Positions 25,513-33,602 of a stretch of DNA of 64,000 nucleotides are shown here, piece by piece. A model generated the notes under the pieces. The model was not told where the DNA came from and searched no databases. It saw only the letters and a list, made by a program, of their open reading frames with translations. The stretch comes from JBKPCD01 sp046727175 (GTDB taxonomy: Bacteria; Acidobacteriota; Vicinamibacteria; Vicinamibacterales; 2-12-FULL-66-21): NCBI GenBank assembly GCA_046727175.1, contig JBKPCD010000003.1, positions 6,616-70,615 on the forward strand, given 5' to 3'. The translations under genes and the position numbers were made by a program. Every line of letters begins with the position of its first letter. The first letter of the stretch is position 1.

Positions 25513-27054
25513 ATGGATTCACTCAAACATCTCGAAGTACTCGAGCGGCGCGCGGAGCTGGGAGGCGGTGAAGACCGGTTGCGTCGTCAGCACGAGGCCG
25601 GCAAGCTGACGGCGCGCGAGCGGATCGATCTCCTTTTCGATCCCGGGACTTTTCAGGAAATCGACAAGCTCGTGACGCACCGATGCCGCGACTTCGGTAT
25701 GGACGAGCAGATCGTACCCGGCGACGGCGTCATTGCCGGCCACGGCCGCGTTGACGGCCGCCCCGTCTACGCGTTCGCACAGGACTTCACGGTGTTCGGT
25801 GGATCCCTCTCGGAGACGAACGCCGCGAAGATCGTGAAGGTGATGGATCTCGCGCTCGAGATGGGAGCGCCCGTCGTAGGCCTCAACGATTCTGGCGGAG
25901 CGAGAATCCAGGAAGGCGTCCTGTCGCTCGGCGGCTACGCCGACATCTTTCTGCGCAACACGCTTGCATCCGGGGTCATTCCGCAGATCTCGGCGATCAT
26001 GGGGCCTTGCGCCGGCGGCGCCGTCTACTCACCTGCGATCACCGACTTCAACATCATGGTCGAAGGCACGAGCTACATGTTCGTGACCGGACCCGACGTG
26101 ATCCGCACGGTCACGCACGAGGAAGTCACCAAAGAGCAGCTCGGTGGGGCGAAGACGCACAACGAAACGAGCGGCGTGGCCCATTTCTCGGTCGAGGACG
26201 ATCGGTCGTGCCTTCGCCTCATCAGAGATTTACTCGCGTACCTGCCCAGCAACAACCTCGATGACGCGCCGCGCGGCGCGACGACAGATCCGCCCGACCG
26301 CGAAGACGAGACGCTCGACCGGCTGGTTCCCGAATCACCGAACCAGCCCTACGACATGCTCGACCTCGTCCACGCGATTGCGGACGATGGAGAGTTTCTG
26401 GAGGTGCATCGACATTTTGCGCGGAACATCATCGTCGGGTTCGCGAGGCTCGGTGGACGCACCGTCGGCATCGTCGCCAATCAACCGGCGCATCTCGCGG
26501 GCACGCTGGACATCGATGCGTCGGTTAAAGGCGCGCGGTTCGTGCGCTTCTGCGACGCGTTCAACATGCCGCTCGTGACCTTCGAGGACGTGCCAGGGTT
26601 TCTGCCGGGCACTCGGCAGGAGTACGGCGGCATCATTCGACATGGCGCGAAGCTGTTGTTCGCGTTCGCGGAAGCGACGGTGCCGAAGCTGACGGTCATC
26701 ACGCGGAAGGCGTACGGCGGCGCCTACTGCGTCATGTCGAGCAAACACATTCGGACCGACGTGAACTTCGCGTGGCCTTCGGCTGAGATTGCTGTCATGG
26801 GACCTGAGGGCGCCGTCAACATCCTGTACCGGCGCGAGCTGGAAACCGCGGCCGATCCCGCGGCGCTTCGCGCTGAGCGCGTTGCGGAGTTCCGCGAGAA
26901 GTTCGCGAATCCCTACGTGGCGGCATCGCGCGGGTTCATCGACGAAGTGATTCGTCCGCGGCAGACGCGCGCGAAGCTGATCGCGGCGCTCGCGACGCTG
27001 CAGACCAAACGCGCCAGGAACCCGCCCAAGAAACACGGGAACATTCCGCTTTGA
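25513..27054 (+). CDS. Acyl-CoA (propionyl-CoA) carboxylase, carboxyltransferase subunit
   Basis: This subunit moves the carboxyl group from biotin to an acyl-CoA, most often propionyl-CoA or acetyl-CoA. The 513-residue protein shows both crotonase-like halves: RLRRQHEAGKLTARERIDLL, GDGVIAGHGRVDGRPVYAFA, FTVFGGSLSETNAAKIVKVM, LNDSGGARIQEGV, MGPCAGGAVYSPAITDF, then VGFARLGGRTVGIVANQP, EDVPGFLPGTRQEYGGIIRH, ITRKAYGGAYCVMSSKH and WPSAEIAVMGPEGAVNILYR. Length fits PccB. The biotin carboxylase gene overlaps its stop. A tricistronic CT-BC-BCCP unit follows a REP-like doublet. Confidence 0.95.
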   Translation: MDSLKHLEVLERRAELGGGEDRLRRQHEAGKLTARERIDLLFDPGTFQEIDKLVTHRCRDFGMDEQIVPGDGVIAGHGRVDGRPVYAFAQDFTVFGGSLSETNAAKIVKVMDLALEMGAPVVGLNDSGGARIQEGVLSLGGYADIFLRNTLASGVIPQISAIMGPCAGGAVYSPAITDFNIMVEGTSYMFVTGPDVIRTVTHEEVTKEQLGGAKTHNETSGVAHFSVEDDRSCLRLIRDLLAYLPSNNLDDAPRGATTDPPDREDETLDRLVPESPNQPYDMLDLVHAIADDGEFLEVHRHFARNIIVGFARLGGRTVGIVANQPAHLAGTLDIDASVKGARFVRFCDAFNMPLVTFEDVPGFLPGTRQEYGGIIRHGAKLLFAFAEATVPKLTVITRKAYGGAYCVMSSKHIRTDVNFAWPSAEIAVMGPEGAVNILYRRELETAADPAALRAERVAEFREKFANPYVAASRGFIDEVIRPRQTRAKLIAALATLQTKRARNPPKKHGNIPL

Positions 27055-28568
27055 AGGTCCTCATCGCCAACCGCGGCGAGATCGCCGTGCGGGTCATGCG
27101 CGCGTGTCGCGAGATGGATCTGCCCACCGTCGCGGTGTACTCCGACTGCGATCGACATGCACGGCACGTGGGTGAAGCCGATCAGGCGTTCCATATCGGG
27201 CCGAGCGAAGCCGCGCGAAGTTATCTCAACATCGATGCAATTCTCGACGCAGCGCGTCATGCGGGCGCTGACGCAATCCACCCGGGTTACGGCTTCCTCG
27301 CCGAGAACGGTGACTTTGCTCGGGCCTGTCGCGACGCCGGTTTGATCTTCATCGGCCCATCGCCTGAAACGATTGCGCTGATGGGCAGCAAGACTGCCGC
27401 GCGCGGTGCCGCGGAACGTGCGGGCGTGTCCGTCGTTCCGGGCACCCATCAGCCGTTCGGCGCGGACGTACCCGACCGCGTGCTGACCGACGCCGCCAAC
27501 GCGATCGGCTATCCGATTCTCGTAAAGGCCGTCGCCGGCGGCGGCGGGAAGGGGATGCGAACCGTCGAGGATCCACGCGATCTCTCTTCAGCGATCCGCG
27601 CTGCGCGATCAGAGGCGGGCGCAGCATTTGGCGACACGAGGGTCTACTTCGAGCGCCGACTCCTGAGGCCGCGGCACATCGAGATTCAGCTCCTCGGCGA
27701 TCATTTCGGCACGATCGTGCCGTTCGTCGAGCGTGAGTGCTCCATCCAGCGTCGTCATCAAAAAGTGGTCGAGGAGTCGCCGTCGATTGCGGTCAAGCCG
27801 AAGCTCCGGCGTCAGATCGCGGACGCCGCTGCGCGAGTCGCCCAGACAGTGGGCTACACGAATGCCGGGACGATCGAATTCCTGCTGGACGAAGACGAAT
27901 CGTTCTACTTCCTCGAGATGAACACGCGGCTGCAGGTCGAGCACCCGGTGACCGAGATGGTGACGAGCATCGATCTCGTGCATTGGCAAATCCGGATTGC
28001 ACGCGGCGAGCGGCTCGAGATCGATCCGGATCGCGCACTGACGCCGCTCGGCCATGCGATCGAGTGCCGGATCTATGCCGAGGACCCAGACCTCGGCTTC
28101 ATGCCGTCGCCCGGTCTGATTCGCGGCCTCAGACCGGCTGCCGGACCGGGAATACGCGATGACAGCGGCGTCAGCGCGGGATACACGGTGCCTGTCCACT
28201 ACGATTCGATGATCGCGAAGCTCGTGGCGTGGGCGGATTCGCGACGCGACGCGATCGCGCGCATGACTCGCGCGCTGCGCGAGTATCAGGTGCTGGGCAT
28301 CAGAACCACAATCCCCTTCTTCCTGTGGCTGATGGGGCAGCATGCGTACGCGGAAGGAAGGTACGATACGACGTATCTGGATCGTCTTCTGGACGAACGC
28401 AAGGGAGAGAGCTTCAGCGAACTGGATTCGGGCGGCGAGGAGCTTGTGACGATTGCCGCGGCGCTCGACGCCTACTGGCGTGCCGGCGTGAGCGAGTCCT
28501 CCGAGCAGGTGTCGCGGGCGTTGAGCATGTGGCAACAGACTGCGCGGCGGGAGGCGCTGCGCGATTGA
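27051..28568 (+). CDS. Biotin carboxylase subunit of acyl-CoA carboxylase
   Basis: It carboxylates biotin with ATP and bicarbonate. The 505-residue protein starts at TTG 27051, whose last two bases lie in the upstream TGA stop; the first residues (KVLIANRGEIAVRVMRACRE) fit the family start exactly. Key motifs are IHPGYGFLAENGDFARAC, KAVAGGGGKGMRTV (ATP grasp glycine loop), VERECSIQRRHQKVVEESP, FLEMNTRLQVEHPVTEMVT and GHAIECRIYAEDP. The C-terminal segment contains the usual BC domain. The downstream BCCP gene starts with the same TTGA overlap. Confidence 0.95.
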   Translation: MKVLIANRGEIAVRVMRACREMDLPTVAVYSDCDRHARHVGEADQAFHIGPSEAARSYLNIDAILDAARHAGADAIHPGYGFLAENGDFARACRDAGLIFIGPSPETIALMGSKTAARGAAERAGVSVVPGTHQPFGADVPDRVLTDAANAIGYPILVKAVAGGGGKGMRTVEDPRDLSSAIRAARSEAGAAFGDTRVYFERRLLRPRHIEIQLLGDHFGTIVPFVERECSIQRRHQKVVEESPSIAVKPKLRRQIADAAARVAQTVGYTNAGTIEFLLDEDESFYFLEMNTRLQVEHPVTEMVTSIDLVHWQIRIARGERLEIDPDRALTPLGHAIECRIYAEDPDLGFMPSPGLIRGLRPAAGPGIRDDSGVSAGYTVPVHYDSMIAKLVAWADSRRDAIARMTRALREYQVLGIRTTIPFFLWLMGQHAYAEGRYDTTYLDRLLDERKGESFSELDSGGEELVTIAAALDAYWRAGVSESSEQVSRALSMWQQTARREALRD

Positions 28569-29182
28569 CCGTCGAGATCGAGATCGCCGGCCGGGGCCGA
28601 ACGGTCTCGGTTGAACCCGCCGGGGCGGGCCGGTATCGTGTCCTGATCGATGGTCATCCACATCTCGTGGATGCGGTACGCGTGGGCGAGTTCTCGCTGT
28701 CGCTCATCGTCGACGGCCAGCCGCCAGTGTCCGCAGACAGGGGGTCTGACTCCCGTACGGGGTGTGACCCCGGTACAGACCCGAGCCCTGACCCGCGTAC
28801 TGATAGGGGGTCAGACCCCGCTACGCCGCGCGTCACTCGCGAGATTCACATCGCTCCCGGCACGGCACGCGGAGAAACGCTCGTCGGAATCGATGGTCGC
28901 ACGGTCGCGGTGACGGTCAACGGTCGCCGAAGTCGCCGCGTAGCCGAGCGAGGAAGTCAGGCACACGGCGTGCAAGCGGTGACCGCGCCCATGCCCGGTC
29001 GGATCGTCCGCGTGCTCGTTCAACCAGGTGACCGAATCACCGCCCGTCAGGGCGTCATCGTCGTCGAAGCCATGAAGATGGAGAACGAGCTCCGATCGCC
29101 GAAGGCCGGCAAAGTGAAGGAAGTGACGGTCTCGCCGGGCATGTCGGTCGAGGCCGGCAGGATCCTCGTGGTGATCGAATAA
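28565..29182 (+). CDS. Biotin carboxyl carrier protein with in-frame repeat
   Basis: TTG 28565 overlaps the biotin carboxylase TGA and starts the family-like sequence TVEIEIAGRGRTVSVEP; the upstream open frame is a shadow of the BC gene. The 205-residue protein has an N-terminal beta region (1-56), an Asp/Arg/Pro/Gly-rich insert at about 57-88, a second beta region, and a C-terminal biotinyl domain (about 135-205) with the biotinylated lysine K171 in VEAMKMENELRSP. The insert is encoded by repeats at 28741-28819 and lies where a linker would be. The insert does not break the frame, so biotinylation and swinging-arm function are probably intact. Confidence 0.9.
   Translation: MTVEIEIAGRGRTVSVEPAGAGRYRVLIDGHPHLVDAVRVGEFSLSLIVDGQPPVSADRGSDSRTGCDPGTDPSPDPRTDRGSDPATPRVTREIHIAPGTARGETLVGIDGRTVAVTVNGRRSRRVAERGSQAHGVQAVTAPMPGRIVRVLVQPGDRITARQGVIVVEAMKMENELRSPKAGKVKEVTVSPGMSVEAGRILVVIE
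28741..28819. repeat. GGGGTC-type palindromes inside the BCCP gene
   Basis: GGGGTCTGACTCCC (28741-28754), GGGGTGTGACCCC (28759-28771) and GGGGTCAGACCCC (28807-28819) are near-perfect palindromes joined by GTAC-containing spacers. They are translated in frame as a low-complexity linker. Confidence 0.75.
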
Positions 29183-29196
29183 AAGCTGCCCTTGCA

Positions 29197-29325
29197 GGCG
29201 CGCCAGGGGGCGCGCCCCCCCACCGCGGAGAAACGCGCGGCGGGCCCCCACCGCACGTATTGTGTGCGGTGGGTAGGATGGGGGGTTTCGGCGGGGCGAA
29301 GCCCTCGGTCGGAAATGACACTGTG
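29197..29325. repeat. Complex hairpin element upstream of the TamB-like gene
   Basis: It contains GGCGCGCC (29197-29204), GGGCGCGCCC (29208-29217), a perfect 10-bp stem CCCACCGCAC/GTGCGGTGGG (29247-29256 and 29264-29273), and a G-run core at 29280-29304 that can fold through TTTCG and CGAAG. The core and its tail (ending GAAATGA) recur at 54301-54339. Confidence 0.6.
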
Positions 29326-29331
29326 ACATCA

Positions 29332-32300
29332 ATGCCGGACGATTCACGGCCGCCCGCCACCCCAGCGCGCAACAAAACGCGCGCCGGAGCCCCCGGGCCG
29401 GAACCAGCCCCCGAAGAGCCGACACCTGTCGCTCGCAGGCGATCGATGCTGTGGCGCGTCAGGCGAGTGATCGTTCGTCTTCTGGCGCTTGTCGTGGCGG
29501 TGGTGGCGGCGCTCATTGCCACGTTCTTCACGGTCGATCTCGGGCCTTCGTTGCGTGCACGTGCCGAGCGCGAAGGATCCAAGTTTCTGGAACGGCCGAT
29601 GCACATCGGCAGGCTCTCGGCGAAGTTCAGGCCGGGCGTATTCGTCGTCGAGAACCTCATCATCGAGGGGCTGTCGCCAGCCGACCGGCCGTTTCTCAAG
29701 GCAAAGACGATTACGGTCACCGTTCCGTGGTGGACTGCCTTCAACCGTCGTCTCATCATCGAGTCGATCGTCATGACGGACTGGGAGATGGTCGTCGAAT
29801 CGTTCCCGAACGGGCGTCACAACTTCCCAAGAATCACTCGGCCGTCATCCGGCAGGAGCGGACCGGCCCGGTTTACGACGACGGTCAGGAGGGTCGTCGC
29901 TGCGCGCGGCCAGTTTACCTACGACGATCACGCAGCGCCGTGGAGCACGATCGCGCGGAACCTCACCGTCGAGGTCACGAATCCAGGTAACGAGTACCGC
30001 GGTCAGGCATCGTTCTCGGACGGCACGGTCCGCATCCTGTCGTACGAGCCGTTCCGCACCGACATGCGATCGTCGTTCAAGATCGACGGCGGATTGGTGA
30101 AGTTCGATCGAATCGATCTCTCGAGCGATGGCGCGCGATCGGAGGTCACGGGAACCGTCGACCTCGGTCACTGGCCGGAGCAGACGTATCAGGTCCGGTC
30201 GCGCATCGACTTTCCGACCCAGAAGAACATCTTCTTTCACAAAGAGAAGTTCACGGTCTCCGGCAGCGGCGACTTCGACGGAACATTTCACCTCTTCAAG
30301 GGCGGCCGCGAGCTGAAAGGGAACTTCACGAGCGCCGTGGCGGGTCTCAACACCTGGCGCTTCCCGAAGCTGCGCGGATCGGTGCTGTGGCTCTCCGATC
30401 GTCTCGAGATCACCAATGCGACGACGGAACTGTACGGCGGAACGGCACGGTTCGACTATCGAATGGCACCGTTCGGGAGGGACGTGCCGACGATCGCCAC
30501 GTGGGACGTCGACTACCGGCAGGTGGACCTCGCGCGGCTCACCGATTTTCTCGAATTGCCCGAGCTCCGGCTGGCGGGACGAGCCTCCGGACGGAATCGA
30601 CTCGAGTGGCCGTCGGGAAAATGGGCGCAGAAACGCGGAACGGGCGAGGTGATCGTGGACGCGCCTGCCGGCGTGCGACCGATGACCCGCGATCTGCCGG
30701 CCGATCTCGTTGCGGCACGCGCGGAGCTGCCGCCGGAAGTCGGACCATTCAACCCGCATTCGTCGCTGGGCTATCTCCCGGTTGCAGGCCGGATCATCTA
30801 CTCGCTCGATGCTGATGGCATCACACTCGATCGGAGTTGGGCAGCGACCGAGAGCACGTACGCCGAGTTTCAGGGAAGGACCGCGTTTGGCGAACGATCG
30901 CGCATTCCGTTCCACGTGACGAGTCTGGACTGGCAGGAAAGTGATCGCGTGCTTGCCGGCATCATGACGGCATTCGGGTCGCCGACCGGCGCAGTGCCAA
31001 TCGGCGGCTACGGACAGTTCGACGGGACGATGCTCGAGTCGTTCGCGCGGCCACGGATTGAAGGCACGTTTGTCGGCGAGCGCATGCGTGCGTGGGACGT
31101 GTTGTGGGGACGCGGTCACGCAGACGTGGTGATCGAAAACAGCTATGTGAACGTTTCCGGTGCCGTGCTGACGTCAAGCGACTCCGAGATTCAGGCCGAC
31201 GGCCAGTTCTCGCTCGGATACCCACGGCGCGATGGGGGCGAGGAGATCAACGCTCGCGTGAGGATCACTCGGCGTCCACTCGTCGATCTACGTCACGCCT
31301 TCGAGCTCGACGACTATCCCGTCGTTGGATTGCTGTCGGGTGACTACCACCTGTACGGCAGGTATCAAACGCCGTTCGGGTTCGGGAAGATGGTGATCGA
31401 AGGCGGCGTGGCTTATGGCGAGACATTCGAGAAAGCGACGGCGTCGCTGCGATTCGAAGGTGCAGGCGTCCGCCTGGACAGCATCGAGATCTCCAAGGCA
31501 GCGGGAAAAGTGGTCGGCGCGGCGTTCGTCGGGTGGGATGGGACCTACTCGTTCAACGCCGACGGCGAGCGGATTCCGGTGGAGTCGCTCGAGACGGCGT
31601 CCTTTCCGCGCGCGCCACTTTCGGGCCGGCTTCACTTCAACGCGACGGGAGTTGGAACGTTCGACGATCCGCGTTACGAGGTCACGCTGGGAGTAGACGA
31701 TCTCTTCGCGGGCGACGAAGGCATCGGGCAGCTTCAAGGGAAGCTGGCGTTACGCGGCCAGCTCCTGACCGTGGAGCTCGAGGTCGCGTCGCCGCGCCTG
31801 CTGGTCTCGGGATCTGGCCGCATTGCGCTAACGCCCGAGATGGATGCCGAGCTCACCCTGCGCTTCTCCAACACGTCACTCGATCCGTACGTCCGCTTCT
31901 TCGAGCCGCGACTCTCGCCGTTCACCACGGCCGTTGCCGACGGCACCATCCGAGTCGTCGGGGAACTGGCGGATGTCGATCACATGGTGGTTGAAGGGCG
32001 CGTCGAGCGGCTCGACGTGAAGCTCTTCGACTATCGATTGCACAACAACGGCCCGATCGATCTGTCGCTCGACCAGCACGTGCTGAAGGTCAACCAGCTC
32101 CACGTCTCCGGCGAAGGGACCCAGCTGCAGGTCGAAGGTCACATCGCCTTCGATCAGAAAGAGGTCTCGCTCGACGCCTCGGGCGACGCGAACCTCGGGA
32201 TTCTTCAAGGCTTCTTCCGCGATCTGCGCAGTCGCGGTACCGCTGTTCTCAAGGCGCAGGTCATCGGATCGCTCGACAAGCCGATCTTCTCGGGGAGCGC

Positions 32301-33489
32301 GACGATCAACGACGGCCGGCTGCGCCACTTCTCGCTGCCACACTCCCTCGAGTCGATCAATGGTCGGATTCTGTTCGACGCATCCGGCATCCGCATCGAC
32401 GACGTGACGGCGAAGCTGGGTGGGGGGGACGTCCATTTCGGCGGAAGAGTTGCGATGGACGGCTTCGCACTCGGCCGGCTCAATCTCACCGCAAACGGCG
32501 AGCAGCTGAACATCCGCTATCCGGCCGGATTCAGGTCCGTCGTCGACGCCGATCTCGCGCTTGACGGAACGTTCGGGTCGATGGTGCTGAGCGGCACGGT
32601 TCGCGTGAACGATTCGCTCTGGTCGCGACGGATCGAGACCAGTCCGGACCTCTTCAACTTCGGCGGTGGCGAGTCGGCGCCAGCGGCGGGCGCCCCCGTC
32701 ACAACGATCCCGCTTCGGTTCAACGTCGGGATTACCGCTGCTCAGATGCTCCGAATCGAGACGAACGTCGCCAAGATGGTTGCGAGCGCCGATCTTTCGC
32801 TGCAGGGGACCTACGACAAGCCACAGCTCTTCGGACACGTGGAGATCGACCGCGGCGATGTGTTGTTCGAGGGAAACCGCTACCTCATCACACGGGGAGC
32901 CATCGATTTCTTCAATCCGTCGCGGATCGATCCGGTGTTCGACATCGAAGCGGAAACGCGCGTGCGTCTGCCGCTTCAGACGTACCGCGTGACCATCGGC
33001 ATCGCTGGCACGTTGAAGAACTTCGTGCCGACCGTCAACTCGGATCCGCCACTTTCGACGGTCGATACTGTCGCGCTGCTGCTTGGGCAGACGGCTGATA
33101 TCGAAAATGCAGAACTGCGGGCGTTGCGGCCGCAGGTCGCCCAGCAGTCCGAAGAAGCACTGCTCCGCGGGGCCCTCGGCCGCATGATTGCGAATCCGCT
33201 CTCCGCGCCTGTGACCGGGGCACTCGGCAGAATTGGACTGGACACGACGATCGCCCCACTGGTGGGTACCGAGGCGGATCCGCTCGCCGCATCGGCGCGG
33301 CTCGTCATCGGCCGCCGCATCTCGAACCGCGCCTACGTTACGTACACGCGCGCGCTCGGCGGCAGCACCACGGAACGGGAACAGATCGTCGTGCTCGAAT
33401 ACGATCAGAGCGACCGCGTCGGTTGGGTGGTGACTCAGATTGGTCAGGACACCTACTCGATCGACTTCCGCGTGCGCCACCGGTTCTGA
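29332..33489 (+). CDS. AsmA/TamB-like translocation and assembly protein
   Basis: TamB-type proteins span the periplasm as a long beta-rich groove that moves lipids or helps outer-membrane protein insertion. ATG 29332 follows the hairpin element and gives 1385 residues; the in-frame ATG at 29260 would translate that element. A Pro-rich cytoplasmic tail precedes one membrane anchor at about 45-66 (VIVRLLALVVAVVAALIATF). A long beta-repeat region follows. The C-terminal DUF490/TamB domain is clear (YDKPQLFGHVEIDRGDVLFE, then GTLKNFVPTVNSDPPLS and ALLLGQTADIENAEL). The Omp85 gene follows 61 bp downstream, the same partnership as TamA-TamB. Confidence 0.9.
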   Translation: MPDDSRPPATPARNKTRAGAPGPEPAPEEPTPVARRRSMLWRVRRVIVRLLALVVAVVAALIATFFTVDLGPSLRARAEREGSKFLERPMHIGRLSAKFRPGVFVVENLIIEGLSPADRPFLKAKTITVTVPWWTAFNRRLIIESIVMTDWEMVVESFPNGRHNFPRITRPSSGRSGPARFTTTVRRVVAARGQFTYDDHAAPWSTIARNLTVEVTNPGNEYRGQASFSDGTVRILSYEPFRTDMRSSFKIDGGLVKFDRIDLSSDGARSEVTGTVDLGHWPEQTYQVRSRIDFPTQKNIFFHKEKFTVSGSGDFDGTFHLFKGGRELKGNFTSAVAGLNTWRFPKLRGSVLWLSDRLEITNATTELYGGTARFDYRMAPFGRDVPTIATWDVDYRQVDLARLTDFLELPELRLAGRASGRNRLEWPSGKWAQKRGTGEVIVDAPAGVRPMTRDLPADLVAARAELPPEVGPFNPHSSLGYLPVAGRIIYSLDADGITLDRSWAATESTYAEFQGRTAFGERSRIPFHVTSLDWQESDRVLAGIMTAFGSPTGAVPIGGYGQFDGTMLESFARPRIEGTFVGERMRAWDVLWGRGHADVVIENSYVNVSGAVLTSSDSEIQADGQFSLGYPRRDGGEEINARVRITRRPLVDLRHAFELDDYPVVGLLSGDYHLYGRYQTPFGFGKMVIEGGVAYGETFEKATASLRFEGAGVRLDSIEISKAAGKVVGAAFVGWDGTYSFNADGERIPVESLETASFPRAPLSGRLHFNATGVGTFDDPRYEVTLGVDDLFAGDEGIGQLQGKLALRGQLLTVELEVASPRLLVSGSGRIALTPEMDAELTLRFSNTSLDPYVRFFEPRLSPFTTAVADGTIRVVGELADVDHMVVEGRVERLDVKLFDYRLHNNGPIDLSLDQHVLKVNQLHVSGEGTQLQVEGHIAFDQKEVSLDASGDANLGILQGFFRDLRSRGTAVLKAQVIGSLDKPIFSGSATINDGRLRHFSLPHSLESINGRILFDASGIRIDDVTAKLGGGDVHFGGRVAMDGFALGRLNLTANGEQLNIRYPAGFRSVVDADLALDGTFGSMVLSGTVRVNDSLWSRRIETSPDLFNFGGGESAPAAGAPVTTIPLRFNVGITAAQMLRIETNVAKMVASADLSLQGTYDKPQLFGHVEIDRGDVLFEGNRYLITRGAIDFFNPSRIDPVFDIEAETRVRLPLQTYRVTIGIAGTLKNFVPTVNSDPPLSTVDTVALLLGQTADIENAELRALRPQVAQQSEEALLRGALGRMIANPLSAPVTGALGRIGLDTTIAPLVGTEADPLAASARLVIGRRISNRAYVTYTRALGGSTTEREQIVVLEYDQSDRVGWVVTQIGQDTYSIDFRVRHRF

Positions 33490-33509
33490 CGATGTGACGT
33501 GACGGCGTC

Positions 33510-33602
33510 AAAGGAAAAGAGAAGGGATAAGGGATAAGGGATAAGGGAACGTGCTCAACTCTCTCCGTGCCGCGTTTTCCCTTTTCCGTTTTGCCTTTTC
33601 CC
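33510..33602. repeat. Heptamer hairpin array overlapping the Omp85 start
   Basis: Purine units AAAGGAA, AAGAGAA, GGGATAA (three times), GGGAACG occupy 33510-33551. Pyrimidine units TTTTCCC, TTTTCCG, TTTTGCC, TTTTCCC occupy 33575-33602. The two arrays are roughly complementary. The first contains the only Shine-Dalgarno-like sequence of the Omp85 gene; the second encodes residues 9-18 of its signal peptide. Confidence 0.75.

Noticed and set aside
28229..28564. N-terminal extension of the BCCP
   Set aside because: It lies entirely inside the biotin carboxylase gene in another frame.
31876..33480. Long open frame antisense to the TamB-like gene
   Set aside because: Same reason; the sense gene has clear DUF490 motifs.
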